Assembly: GCF_001696535.1 (NCBI RefSeq)
Contig: NZ_MBQE01000001.1
Coordinates: 1,178,001-1,242,000 of the forward strand
Direction: 5' to 3'
Source of the DNA: Stappia indica
Lineage (GTDB): Bacteria > Pseudomonadota > Alphaproteobacteria > Rhizobiales > Stappiaceae
Length of the DNA stretch: 64,000 nt
How positions within the stretch are numbered: position 1 is the stretch's first letter; each line of letters starts with the position of its first letter. Positions 45,682 through 55,600 of this stretch are shown piece by piece. The position numbers and the translations under genes are program-made. The notes beneath the pieces were generated by a model. The model was not told the origin of the DNA and searched no databases. It saw only the letters and a program-made list of their open reading frames with translations.

Positions 45682-46101
45682 TCACCCGGCCCAGAACGCC
45701 CTCGCCTGCGGCGACAAGGTCGCGAGGACCCGGTCGAGCGCGGCCTCGTCGCAGCAGGCGCGCACGGCCCGCGCGACATCGGCGATGCTGGTGTCGGGGG
45801 CGAAATTGTGATGCCGGCGCAGGGCCTGCACCTCGCGGGTCATGGTCTCGCGGTCCGCGAAGGGGCGCACCGGCGCCTCGACATCCCAGTCGGCGATGAA
45901 CAGGGCGCGCGCGACCGCCGGCAGGACCTGCGCGAAGCGGATCGCATCGGCAAGCTCCAGACGCTGGCGAAAGACCAGGAACACGCCCTGGACCATCGTG
46001 TAGGTCTGGTTGCGGGTCGAGAGCCCGGCAGTGTCGCGGGCGATCTCGAGCAGGCGGTCGAAATCGGCGGCGGCATTCTGGTAGTCGGACGGCAGGGTCA
46101 T
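45682..46101 (-). CDS. DUF2267 family protein
   Basis: The product is 139 residues and helical. It has the DUF2267 pattern DRLLEIARDTAGLSTRNQTYTMVQGVFLVFRQRLELADAIRF-type N-terminus (cut here at functional blocks) and LPAVARALFIADWD. The domain is of unknown function and is often found beside stress or regulatory genes. It starts 9 bp after the AraC-type gene ends and is probably co-transcribed with it. Confidence 0.8.
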   Translation of the reverse strand: MTLPSDYQNAAADFDRLLEIARDTAGLSTRNQTYTMVQGVFLVFRQRLELADAIRFAQVLPAVARALFIADWDVEAPVRPFADRETMTREVQALRRHHNFAPDTSIADVARAVRACCDEAALDRVLATLSPQARAFWAG

Positions 46102-46110
46102 GGCGGGGCC

Positions 46111-47088
46111 TCAGCGCGCTTTGCGGGTCTGGCCCGGCGGCATGCCGGTCACCCGCTTGTAGGCGCGGCTGAACGCGGCCTGCGACTGGTAGCCGAGACG
46201 ATAGGCGACCTCGTCGACCGCCATCCGGTCGCGCGACAGCCACTGCGCCGCAAGGCGCATCCGCAAGGCGGCAACGTAGCGCAGGGGCGTGGTGCCGGTG
46301 GCGGCGGCGAACCGCTCGGCGAAGACCGAGCGGGAGCTGCCCATGGCTGCCGCCATTTCCGCCAGCGTCCAGTCGTGCGCCGGATTCTGGTGCAGAGCCA
46401 CCAGCACCCGGCCGAGACGCTCGTCGCGCAAGGCCGCGACCCAGCCCGTGGCATCGCCGCAGCCGCACTCGACCCAGGTGCGGATCACCGACACCGCCAC
46501 CGCCTCGGCCAGGCGCGCCAGGATCGTTGCCGAACCGGCGCGGTTCGCCGTCATCTCGCGCTCCATCGCGTCGAGCAGCGGGCGCACCTCCGGCTCCTCG
46601 CCGGCCGGCGCGCTGACAAGCAGGAAACCCGGCATCAGCTCGATCAGGGGATGCAGCGTGTCGAGCTCCAGCTCCATCCGCGCCGAGAAAATCAGCGCGT
46701 CGCGGGAGCGGCACTGCTGCTCCAGCGTTTCGACGACGCAGCACATGTCAGGACATAGCGGCACCGATTCGTAGGTCTCGAACGCCCGCACCAAGGCCCC
46801 GCCCCCGGAGACGATGGCATGTTCGCCGCCGCGCGGCAGCAGCACCGCATCGCCGCAGGACAGCGGCAGCATCGCGCCGTCCGCGGCCTTCAGGAAGGCC
46901 GTGCCGCCGGCAACGAAGTGGAACCGCGCCTCCCGCGCGCCCGGAAAGCCGACGCCGAACGGCGGCGACAGCCGAAACTTGTTGTAACTGGCCCCGCGCA
47001 GGCGCATGCCGGTCAGCAACTCGCTGACAGGGTCTGCTGGCGCCACCGGGCGAATTTCGGACGATCGATCAAGCATGGCGGAATTCAT
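46111..47088 (-). CDS. AraC-family regulator with cupin-type sensor, divergent from MFS
   Basis: The product is 325 residues. The N-terminal domain resembles the cupin-6 sensor (FHFVAGGTAFLKA and VLLPRGGEHAIV). Two Cys-rich points occur at LCPDMCCVVE and ECGCGDA. The C-terminal AraC domain has TLAEMAAAMGSSRSVFAERF and VDEVAYRLGYQSQAAFSRAYKR. It faces an MFS exporter across a 50-bp intergenic gap, the classic arrangement of a regulator and its target. The inducer is unknown. Confidence 0.88.
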   Translation of the reverse strand: MNSAMLDRSSEIRPVAPADPVSELLTGMRLRGASYNKFRLSPPFGVGFPGAREARFHFVAGGTAFLKAADGAMLPLSCGDAVLLPRGGEHAIVSGGGALVRAFETYESVPLCPDMCCVVETLEQQCRSRDALIFSARMELELDTLHPLIELMPGFLLVSAPAGEEPEVRPLLDAMEREMTANRAGSATILARLAEAVAVSVIRTWVECGCGDATGWVAALRDERLGRVLVALHQNPAHDWTLAEMAAAMGSSRSVFAERFAAATGTTPLRYVAALRMRLAAQWLSRDRMAVDEVAYRLGYQSQAAFSRAYKRVTGMPPGQTRKAR

Positions 47089-47138
47089 GTCATGGATCGT
47101 CCGGAAAATCCATCCATCTTGGGATCAACACTTATCGA

Positions 47139-48368
47139 ATGTGGACCAATCCCATGACAGACAGAACTCCTGCTGCCGCCTCCCCGGCAGCCTCCCCGCC
47201 GACTTCGACGGCCGGCGCCTGGGCCGCCGTCTTCGCCATGAGCCTCGGTGTCTTCAGCCTTGTCGGCGCCGAATTCCTGCCCGCCAGCCTGCTGACGCCG
47301 ATGGCGGACGACCTGCGCATCAGCGAGGGCCTGGCCGGACAGGCGGTCACCGCCACGGCGGCGATGGGCGTGGTCGCCAGCCTGACGGTCGCCGCCTTCA
47401 CCCACCGGATCGACCGACGGCACGTGCTGATCGGCTTCTCGCTGCTGCTGATCGTCTCCAACCTGATCGTCGCGTTTGCCGGCAGCGTCGAGGTGCTGCT
47501 GGCCGGCCGGCTGCTGCTGGGCGCGGCGCTCGGCGGCTTCTGGTCGCTCTCCACCGCCGTCGTGATGCGGCTGGTGCCGGAGGCCAGCGTGCCCAAGGCC
47601 CTGTCGATCATGGTCTCGGGCGTCTCGGCCGCCACCATCTTCGCCGCCCCGGTCGGCAGCTATGTCGGCGACCTGCTGGGCTGGCGCTTCGTCTTCGCCG
47701 GCGCTGCCGGTCTGGCCGTCCTGGTGCTGGCGGTGCAGGTGGCGACCCTGCCCAGCCTGCCGCCGCGCGGCCGCACCCGGCTGTCGACCCTGGTGGAGCT
47801 GATGTCGCGCCGCCACGTCGCGCTCGCCATGCTGGCGGTGCTGCTGGTCTTTGCCGGCCACATGTCGCTGTTCACCTATATCCGGCCGTTCCTGGAGACG
47901 GTGACCGGCATCGGCGTGACCGCGATCTCGGCGACCCTGCTGGCCTTCGGCGTCGCCAACTTCGCCGGAAACTACCTCGGCAGCATGCTGGTGGCCCGCT
48001 CGCTGCGCCTGACGCTGGCGCTGGCACCGCTGGCGATCGCCGGGCTGGCCGTCCTGATGACCAATCTCGGTGCCGACTTTCCCTCCGCGCTGGCCATCGT
48101 GACCCTGTGGGGCCTCGCCTTCGGCACCGTTCCGGTCGCCTGGTCGGCCTGGGTGTCGCGCGCGGTCGCCGACGAGCCGGAAAGCGCCGGCGGCCTGCTG
48201 GTCGCGGCGATCAACCTGGCGATTGCCGCCGGGGCGGCCGTCGGCGGGCTGGTGCTGGACCTCAGCGGCGTCACCAGCGTGTTCCTGACCAGCAGCTCGG
48301 TGCTGGCCCTGGCCACGCTGACCGTGCTGGCCGGCGTGCAGACCGGACGCGCGCCCGCACGGGCCTGA
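47139..48368 (+). CDS. MFS drug/nucleoside efflux transporter (DHA1-like)
   Basis: The product is 409 residues with twelve predicted membrane helices. A motif-A-like FTHRIDRRHVLIG lies between helices 2 and 3, and the family VLLAGRLLLGAALGGFWSLS segment is present. It resembles DHA1-12 exporters such as SotB or NepI. The start could be the ATG at 47139 or the one at 47154 (MTDRTPAA); neither has a strong ribosome-binding site. The gene is divergent from an AraC-type regulator and ends in a perfect hairpin. Confidence 0.9.
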   Translation: MWTNPMTDRTPAAASPAASPPTSTAGAWAAVFAMSLGVFSLVGAEFLPASLLTPMADDLRISEGLAGQAVTATAAMGVVASLTVAAFTHRIDRRHVLIGFSLLLIVSNLIVAFAGSVEVLLAGRLLLGAALGGFWSLSTAVVMRLVPEASVPKALSIMVSGVSAATIFAAPVGSYVGDLLGWRFVFAGAAGLAVLVLAVQVATLPSLPPRGRTRLSTLVELMSRRHVALAMLAVLLVFAGHMSLFTYIRPFLETVTGIGVTAISATLLAFGVANFAGNYLGSMLVARSLRLTLALAPLAIAGLAVLMTNLGADFPSALAIVTLWGLAFGTVPVAWSAWVSRAVADEPESAGGLLVAAINLAIAAGAAVGGLVLDLSGVTSVFLTSSSVLALATLTVLAGVQTGRAPARA

Positions 48369-48382
48369 AGCTCCAACGAAAC

Positions 48383-48409
48383 GCCCGCCGCGGATCGTCC
48401 GCGGCGGGC
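48383..48409 (+). terminator. Hairpin after MFS transporter
   Basis: The arms GCCCGCCGCGGA and TCCGCGGCGGGC are perfectly complementary (12 bp, 3-nt loop). No T tract follows. Two TTGACA words (48418 and 48432) come just after it, but no matching -10 is seen. Confidence 0.65.
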
Positions 48410-48582
48410 CATGGCGATTGACAAACATAAATTGACAAAATGGCGATAACACGCAAATCGCCTCCCGCTGTAATGAAGGACAACACCGGTCGCCGAGCGA
48501 CCTTCTTTCTGCAGGACCGAGCCGGGCCATTGCCGGCGGGCCGGACCTGCGCGTCCTTCCTGTGATTTGCGGAAAGCCTGCG

Positions 48583-49881
48583 ATGCGAGAGCCTGCCCCC
48601 AACACCACGCCGGACCCGGTTCCGGCCTTCGCCGCCGCGGAAGCGGGCGCTGCCATCCCCGGAACACGGCCTGCCGGCGGCGCGCCGACCGGCACCGGCT
48701 GGCGGTCGCCGCTGATCCTGCTGATGATCATGGCGGCGGCGATGCAGCTGTCCTTCGCCGCCTGGTGGAACCTCATGAACAATTTCGCGGTTCATGAACT
48801 CGGCTTCACCGGGCGCGAGATCGGCATCCAGCAGTCGATCCGCGAGATCCCGGGCCTGCTCGCCTTCACCGCGATCTACCTGCTGCTGTTCCTGCGCGAG
48901 CAGACGCTGGCCTATCTGTCGCTCGGGTTGCTGGGCATCGGCGTCGCCGTCACCGGCTATTTCCCGACGATCTGGGGCTTCTACCTGACGACGCTCGTGA
49001 TGTCGGTCGGCTTCCACTACTATGAGACGATGAACCAGTCGCTGTCGCTGCAGTGGCTGCCCAAGGAACGAGCCGCGGCCGGCATGGGCAAGATCCTGTC
49101 CATCGGCGCGGCTGCCCAGCTCGTCGCCTACGGCATGATCTTCGTCGCCTGGAAGACCTTCGAGCTCAGCTTCACCACGGTGTTCCTGTTCGCCGGCCTG
49201 CTGACGCTGGTGGTGCTGGCATTCCTGGTCTTCGCCTTCCCGCAGTTCCGCGAAGGCGTGCCGCAGCGCAAGCAGCTGGTGCTGCGCAAGCGCTACTGGC
49301 TCTACTACGCGCTGACCTTCATGGGCGGCGCCCGCCGGCAGATCTTCACCGTCTTCGCAGGCTTCCTGATGGTCGAGCGCTTCGGCTACGACGTCCACGA
49401 GGTGGCAGCGCTGTTCCTGATCAACGGCGCGGTGAACATGCTGCTGGCGCCGAAGATCGGCGCCTGGATCGGCAAGGTCGGCGAGAAGACGGCGCTGACG
49501 GTGGAGTATATCGGCCTGATCCTGGTGTTCACGACCTACGCCTTCGTCACCAACGCGCATCTGGCCGGCGCGCTCTACGTGATCGACCACGCCTTCTTCG
49601 CGATCGCCATTGCGATGAAGACCTATTTCCAGAAGATCGCCGACCCGGCCGACATCGCGCCGACCGCCGGCGTCGCCTTCACCATCAACCACATCGCCGC
49701 GGTGTTCATCCCGGCGCTGTTCGGCCTGATCTGGCTGGTCTCGCCGGCCGCCGTGTTCCTGATCGGCGCGGCCATGGCCTGCGTCAGCCTGGTCCTTTCG
49801 CGGCTGGTGCCGGACGCGCCGGACGAAGGCAACGAGGTGGTGTTCTTCTGGCGCAAGCCCGCCGCCGCCCCGGCGGAGTGA
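48583..49881 (+). CDS. MFS transporter
   Basis: The product is 432 residues from the ATG at 48583, which has a GGAAAG ribosome-binding site; an upstream GTG at 48562 would add seven residues. A disordered N-terminus (about 1-35) precedes about twelve membrane helices, with LYVIDHAFFAIAIAMKTYFQKIADP and PTAGVAFTINHIAAVFIPA in the second half. The family is a divergent MFS group without a known substrate. It lies in the same direction after the first MFS gene but has its own upstream region and terminator. Confidence 0.85.
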   Translation: MREPAPNTTPDPVPAFAAAEAGAAIPGTRPAGGAPTGTGWRSPLILLMIMAAAMQLSFAAWWNLMNNFAVHELGFTGREIGIQQSIREIPGLLAFTAIYLLLFLREQTLAYLSLGLLGIGVAVTGYFPTIWGFYLTTLVMSVGFHYYETMNQSLSLQWLPKERAAAGMGKILSIGAAAQLVAYGMIFVAWKTFELSFTTVFLFAGLLTLVVLAFLVFAFPQFREGVPQRKQLVLRKRYWLYYALTFMGGARRQIFTVFAGFLMVERFGYDVHEVAALFLINGAVNMLLAPKIGAWIGKVGEKTALTVEYIGLILVFTTYAFVTNAHLAGALYVIDHAFFAIAIAMKTYFQKIADPADIAPTAGVAFTINHIAAVFIPALFGLIWLVSPAAVFLIGAAMACVSLVLSRLVPDAPDEGNEVVFFWRKPAAAPAE

Positions 49882-49919
49882 GCCTCACCCGGCTGCAGTG
49901 CCGGCGAGAAACGACAGAG

Positions 49920-49946
49920 CGGCCGGGCCAGGTGCCCGGCCGTTTT
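49920..49946 (+). terminator. Terminator of second MFS gene
   Basis: CGGCCGGGC (49920-49928) pairs with GCCCGGCCG (49934-49942), followed by TTTT. Confidence 0.85.
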
Positions 49947-50082
49947 GGTCTGCAGCGGGTTTGCCTGACGCTGCCGGCTGCGCCAAGGTGATCTGACTGC
50001 GATCTGGCGGCCGGCAAATGCGCAACTTCTGTCAGGCGGCATCCTGTAGCACTCGTCCTGCACCAAACGGGATCGGACAGAC

Positions 50083-50952
50083 ATGCAACGCCCCTCGACA
50101 GGCCTCGACTACGCCCAGCGCATCGCCCGCGTGGTCGACCACATCGCCCGTCATCTCGATACGCCGCTGGATGTGGCGAGACTGGCGGAGATCGCCTGCT
50201 TCTCTCCCTTCCATTTCCACCGGATCTACCGGACCCAGACGGGCGAGACCATCGCCCAGACGGTCAGGCGCTATCGCCTGCACCGGGCAGCGGCGGAGCT
50301 GGTGGGAGGCGAGCTGCCCGTGCCCCGCATCGCGCGGCGCGCCGGCTACGCAAGCACGGAGGCCTTCACGCGGGCATTCGCCGCCCATTACGGCATCCCG
50401 CCCGCGGCCTTCCGCGCCCTGCCCCGCGACCCGGTGCTCTGCTACCAGACGCAACAGGGAGACGAGATCATCATGGAAAACCTTCAGGTCCGGATCGAGG
50501 ACATGGATGCGCTGCGCCTTGCCGGCATCCCCCACAAGGGGCCGTTCATCGAGATCGGCAGCACCTTCGAGAAGGCCTTCGCCTTTGCCGGCGGGGCAGG
50601 CCTGCTCGGCCCGTCGATGCGGATGATCGGGCTGTATTACGACGACCCGAACTCGGTGCCCGCGCGGGACCTGAGGTCGTTCGCCGCCATCACCCTGCCG
50701 GATGGTTTCACGGGCGAGCTGCCCGCGGGCCTGGAGCTGCGGGAGATGCCGGCCGGACGCCATGCGGTCGCGATCCACAAGGGCCCGTATGCGGACCTGC
50801 ACGTGACCTGGGACCGGCTGTTCTCGGCCTGGCTGCCGCAAAGCGGCGAGGAACCGGACGACAGGCCGACGATGGAGGAATATCTCAACAACCCGCGCGA
50901 AACGCCGCAGGCGGATCTTCTGACGGCCGTCTGCCTGCCCCTGAAGGGCTGA
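50083..50952 (+). CDS. AraC-family regulator with GyrI-like domain
   Basis: The product is 289 residues. The AraC DNA-binding domain is N-terminal here (about 10-110: LARLAEIACFSPFHFHRIYR-type block and RIARRAGYASTEAFTRAFAAHYG), followed by a GyrI-like/SOUL-type effector domain (about 125-288) with MDALRLAGIPHKGPF. This is the Rob/SoxS-effector layout and often senses small toxic molecules. It stands alone; the next gene is convergent. Confidence 0.88.
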   Translation: MQRPSTGLDYAQRIARVVDHIARHLDTPLDVARLAEIACFSPFHFHRIYRTQTGETIAQTVRRYRLHRAAAELVGGELPVPRIARRAGYASTEAFTRAFAAHYGIPPAAFRALPRDPVLCYQTQQGDEIIMENLQVRIEDMDALRLAGIPHKGPFIEIGSTFEKAFAFAGGAGLLGPSMRMIGLYYDDPNSVPARDLRSFAAITLPDGFTGELPAGLELREMPAGRHAVAIHKGPYADLHVTWDRLFSAWLPQSGEEPDDRPTMEEYLNNPRETPQADLLTAVCLPLKG

Positions 50953-50986
50953 GCGGCGCGCAAGGCGCGCAAAAGCGATGGAGAAC

Positions 50987-51015
50987 GGGCCGGGCGCGCA
51001 AGCACCCGGCCCTTT
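50987..51015 (+). terminator. Terminator between AraC-GyrI gene and ferredoxin
   Basis: GGGCCGGG (50987-50994) pairs with CCCGGCCC (51005-51012), followed by TTT on the plus strand. Confidence 0.75.
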
Positions 51016-51017
51016 CG

Positions 51018-51338
51018 TCAGGCCTGGCGCTCGGGGATGCGGACGACGAGGCCGTCCATCGCATCCGTCACCTTGATCTGGCAGGACAGGCGCGAACTCG
51101 GCTGGACGTCGTAGGCGAAGTCCAGCATGTCCTCTTCCATCGGCTCGGGCGAGCCGGTGACGCCGGTCCAGGCCTCGTCGACATAAACGTGGCAGGTGGC
51201 GCAGGCGCAGGCGCCGCCGCACTCCGCCTCGATCCCCGACACCATGTTCTTGATGGCGTTTTCCATCACGGTCGAACCGACGGGGGCATCCACGACAGTT
51301 TCGGCACCGTCGGCGGCGATATAGGTGATCTTGGGCAT
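51018..51338 (-). CDS. [2Fe-2S] adrenodoxin-type ferredoxin
   Basis: The product is 106 residues from the ATG at 51338. The cluster ligands are C40, C46, C49 and C86, the C-x5-C-x2-C-x36-C spacing of the adrenodoxin/FdxB type, with an extra Cys at 44. Such ferredoxins pass electrons to P450 enzymes or to iron-sulfur cluster assembly. No P450 or reductase is nearby, so the partner is unknown. The longer upstream reading is Arg-rich and rejected. Confidence 0.92.
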   Translation of the reverse strand: MPKITYIAADGAETVVDAPVGSTVMENAIKNMVSGIEAECGGACACATCHVYVDEAWTGVTGSPEPMEEDMLDFAYDVQPSSRLSCQIKVTDAMDGLVVRIPERQA

Positions 51339-51444
51339 TGGCGGCTTGTCTCGGCGCTGGAATGGCACGGAAAGAACTCGCCTTCGACATAACCAATCAC
51401 GCCGAAACGTCAAGCATCGTGCCGCAGGTCGAAGCCGCGGGCCC

Positions 51445-51825
51445 TCACTCGCGCAGCAGCGCCTCGATGAAGGCCTCGGCCTCCTCGACGGTTCCCGCCA
51501 GCACCGGAAGGTCGGCCGGCGCGCCCTCGTCGAGCGCCGCCTGCTGCCGTTCGGCCGCCCCGGCAACGCCCCAGGCGCCGATCCCCTTGGCCGAGCCCAG
51601 CAGCGTGTGCAGCAGGCGCCGCAGCACCGCCTCGTCCCCCGCCTCCTGCATGCGCGCCACCAGCATCCGCGCCTGCACGGCGAAGAGCCGCAGCACCTCG
51701 CGCTCCAGGTCGCGATTGCCGAGCGTGTGGCGCGTCAGATGCGCCAGATCGACCGGCGCGTCGGGGGCGGAAGCAGGCTCTCCGTGAGCGGGGCCGGCAT
51801 CGGAATGTCTCGCTGTTGCCTGCAT
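51445..51825 (-). CDS. Hpt (histidine phosphotransfer) domain protein
   Basis: The product is 126 residues from the ATG at 51825. The helical bundle has the phosphorelay motif [18 protein letters not shown] with the phosphoaccepting His in [11 protein letters not shown]. There is no kinase or receiver domain. Hpt proteins relay phosphate from a hybrid kinase to a regulator; both are missing from the window. The SixA-like phosphatase at 35196 could in principle act on it, which is speculation. Confidence 0.82.
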   Translation of the reverse strand: MQATARHSDAGPAHGEPASAPDAPVDLAHLTRHTLGNRDLEREVLRLFAVQARMLVARMQEAGDEAVLRRLLHTLLGSAKGIGAWGVAGAAERQQAALDEGAPADLPVLAGTVEEAEAFIEALLRE

Positions 51826-52087
51826 GACGGCGGCACCTCTCGTCGCTGGCGAGGCTGGCAAGCGCTCGCGCATGGGTCTGCCGTCCACAATCGTTAAAAT
51901 GCGCGAAAACCGGGTTAAGCATGCCGGCGATTTCCACCGGCCCGGCCAACAAAGTGAATCCTTGGTTAACGCGCGTAAACACTCCGGCCCCGACCTGACG
52001 CCGGACGGATGCCGCCGGCCCCCTGCCCGCCGGCGAAATGCGCGGCGACCGGACAAGGTCGCACGGCCTCTCGCCGGGGTGCCGCGC

Positions 52088-52402
52088 TCACCCCTGCGCC
52101 GATGCCAGGGCGGCCGCGCGGCCCGCCTCCGTCAGCCGGCAGACGAGCCAGTCAGGCTTGATCGGATTGGAAAACCAAGGCTCTGCCCATCCTGCGGCAA
52201 TGCAGGCGCGGATGGTCTTTTCGGCGACACGGCGTCCGTCCGCATCGAACAGCGGCAGCTTGCCGCCCGCCTGATCGAGCCCCCTGGCAAGCCATGCCGC
52301 CTGCACGGCGGAGGGCGCGCGCGCTCCCTTCGAAGGCGCACCGGGTGCACCGCCGCTGCCTGTGGAGGACCCGCGCCCCCGCCCTGCCGCAGCCCTGCCC
52401 AT
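52088..52402 (-). CDS. Small conserved protein of unknown function
   Basis: The product is 104 residues from the ATG at 52402, chosen because an AAGGAG motif lies 9 nt before it. After a Gly/Arg-rich N-terminus, the conserved part reads AAWLARGLDQAGGKLPLFD, then KTIRACIAAGWAEPWF and NPIKPDWLVCRLTEAGR. This block is, to my memory, found in many Hyphomicrobiales hypotheticals and may be a winged-helix-like fold. The function is unknown. It is divergent from the GPR-like gene. Confidence 0.7.
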   Translation of the reverse strand: MGRAAAGRGRGSSTGSGGAPGAPSKGARAPSAVQAAWLARGLDQAGGKLPLFDADGRRVAEKTIRACIAAGWAEPWFSNPIKPDWLVCRLTEAGRAAALASAQG

Positions 52403-52659
52403 GAGCCTCATCTCCTTGTCATGACTCTGCAAATTGTTGTTCGCCTCGGCAGATTGTGTCATTAGCTTTAGGTGTGCGGCAAGTTCGGGAGAGCCGCGTC
52501 CAGCGACCAGAGGCCGGTCGGCGACGCGACGAGCACTCCTCTCCCGGAAGCGATTCAGGCGCATCGCCGAATCCGTGAAGCCGTGCAAGGTCTTGCGGCG
52601 ACGTGTTTTGCGCCGCGGCACCCGATGTGTAACGAGTACGGACGCGAGGCGAGTTAGAT

Positions 52660-55600
52660 ATGGCAAATCCCCCGAAGGCGAAGGATCCCGCCGAGGCTGC
52701 CCTGTCGGCTGTCGAGGAGGCGCTGAAGATCGATTTCGGCGACCTGGACGAAAGCGACAAGGCCAGCGGCAGCGGGTCCGAGACCGCGAGCGCGGGACCG
52801 GCAAGCTCCGAGCGCAGCACGAGCGAGCGCACCGGCGATCTCTCCGCGACGTCGTCTGCGTCCAGCGACAGCCAGCGCGCGTCGTCCAAGCGCGGCCGCG
52901 GCGGCGGGCGCCCGACCTCGGCGGCCAATGACGACCGCCGGACCATCGGCAATCTCATCTACGCCCTGCAGCGGCGGCCGAGCTCGGCCCCGTTCTGGTT
53001 CGCCCTCGCCCTCAGCGTCGTCTGGGTGGCCGTCGGCTGGTGGCTGGCCTCCGCCATCTTCAGCACCGAACTGTCCAGCGTCCAGAGCGCCGGCGACATC
53101 GCGTCCTCGCCCTCGCTCATCCTGCTGTCGGTCGCCGTCGTGGTGCCGGTGCTGTTCTTCTGGGCCATGGCCCTGATGATCTTCCGCGCGCAGGAAATGC
53201 GCATCGTCGCCCGCGGCATGACCGAGGTCGCCCTGCGCCTCGCCGAGCCCGAGGACGTCGCCAAGGAATCGATCCTCAGCGTCGGCCAGGCCATCCGCCG
53301 CGAAGTCGCCGCCATGGGCGACGGCATCGAGCGCGCCATCGCCCGTGCCAGCGAGCTGGAAGTGCTGGTGCACAACGAGGTCTCCTCGCTCGAGCGCTCC
53401 TATAACGACAATGAGCTGAAGATCCGCGCGCTGATCGACGAGCTGGTTACCCAGCGCGAGGCGGTGGTTTCCAACGCCGACCGCGTCCGCGACAGCATCA
53501 CCGGCGCGCATGAGAGCCTGGCGGCACAGCTGCAGGCCACCTCCGAGAAGATCGGCGAGATCACCGACACCGCCACCGACCGCCTGACCGGCGCCATCGA
53601 GGCGCGCGTCAGCGAGTTCAACGCGACCGTCGACGGCCGCGTGCGCGAGATCACCGACACGTTCAGCACCGCCGGCGGCGAGCTGATCGACAACCTCGCC
53701 TCGCATGGCGAGAGCTACGTCGCCCGCCTCACCGGCACCGGTGAGACGCTGGTCGACAGCATGAGCCGCACGGGCCGCGAATTCGCCGAAACGCTGGAAT
53801 CGCGCGGCAGCGAGATCAACGACCGCTTCGCGGCGACCGCGACCGAGTTCGTCGAGACCCTGTCGCTGCGCGGCGGCGAGATCAACGACCGCCTGGCGGA
53901 GACCTCGGCCAACCTGTTCGAGACGCTGGAGAGCCGCGGCACGGAGATCAACGACACGCTGGCGAGCACCGGCGCGTCCATCGTCGACACCCTGTCGGTG
54001 CGCGGCCACGAGATCACCGATGCGCTCACCTCCACCGGCCAGACCGTCGGCGAGACCATCACCCAGCGCGGCGAGGAGATCACCGCCAGCCTGTCGCTGA
54101 CCAGCGGCAAGCTGATCGACACGATCACCACCCGCACCGAGAACCTGCTGTCGACCCTCGACAGCCGCGTCACCGGCCTCGACGCCTCGCTCGCCGAGAC
54201 CGGCGACCGGGTGGTCGAGAGCATCTCGCTGCGCGGCCAGGAGGTTACCGACACGATCTCCGTCAAGGGCGCCGAAATCGTCGAGACCCTGTCCTCGCGC
54301 ACCAGCGAAGTGGCGGAAATCCTGCGCGGCACCGGCGAGTCCATCGTGGTCGACCTGTCGCTGCGCGGCGGCGAGATCGCGTCCAAGCTGGACGAGACGG
54401 CCGGCAGCCTGACCGAGACCATCACCGTGCGCGGCACCGAGCTGGCCGACCGCCTCGGCTCCGTCGGCGACAAGATCCACGAGGCCATCTCCATCAACGG
54501 CGAGGCCCTGGACCAGCGCCTGGAGACCCGCAGCCAGGAGATGGCGAAGCTCATCGACGGGCAGACGCGGGCCTTTCGCGCCGCGCTCGACGAGGCCTCC
54601 GCAACGCTCGGCACCTCGCTGTCGATGCACACCAGCGACTTCGCCCGCACCCTGTCGGAGACCGGCACCGAGCTGGCGCATCTCATCGGATCGCGCGGCG
54701 AGCGCGTCGCCGGCGAGCTGACCTCCATCGGCGACCGCCTCAGCCAGACCCTGGACGAGCGCGGCACCAGCCTGCAGAGCGGCCTGAGCGGTCATCTGGA
54801 GCAGATGGAATACCTGATCGGCGAGCGCGGCACCGAGCTGGTGTCCTCGTTCGAGCGCCGCACCAGCGAGCTGGGCGAAACGCTCGACGGCCGCATCGAG
54901 TCGCTGAACTCGACGCTGGACCTGCGTGCCTCGACCATGGCGGAAGCCCTCGACACCCGCATCAGCGGCTTCGACCGGACCCTGTCCGGCGGCATCGAGA
55001 CCCTGAGCTCGACGCTGGACCTGCGCGCCTCGACCATGGCCGAAGCGCTCGACACCCGCATCAGCGGCTTCGACCGCACCCTGACCGGCGGCATCGAGAC
55101 CCTGAGCTCGACGCTGGACCTGCGTGCCTCGTCGATGGCGGACGCGCTGGACACCCGCATCAGCGGCTTCGACAAGACCCTGACCGGCGGCATCGAGACC
55201 CTGAACTCGACGCTGGACATGCGTGCCTCGTCGATGGCGGAAGCCCTCGACAGCCGCATCAGCGGCTTCGACGAGACGCTGTCGGGCGGCATCGAGCGCC
55301 TGTCCACCACGCTGGACGCCCGCACCGGCCAGTTCGAGAAGACCCTCAACGAGCGCACCGTCGCCCTCTCCGACCTGCTGGAAGACCGCTCGCAGGCGAT
55401 CACCCTGCAGCTGTCCGACAAGGTCGACCAGGTCGGCGAGACGCTGGGCAGCCGCGCCGAGGAAATCGGCACCAGCCTGTCGGAGCGTTCGCGCCTGATC
55501 GGCGAGGCGATCGAGCAGCACCTCGTCACCTTCGAGGGCTCCATCGGCTCCAAGGTCGAGCAGGCGGCCAACGCCATGTCCGACAAGGCCGAGCATCTGG

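Noticed and set aside
46111-47088. Cys-rich segments of the AraC-type regulator as a metal- or redox-sensing site
   Set aside because: The cysteines (LCPDMCC and CGCGD) do not form a known motif, and I cannot support the claim.
48418-48437. Two TTGACA words as a strong housekeeping promoter for the second MFS gene
   Set aside because: No TATAAT-like -10 at 16-18 bp from either; retained only as a comment.
54898-55293. CRISPR-like spacing of repeats
   Set aside because: The repeats are contiguous, in frame and coding; there are no spacers or cas genes.
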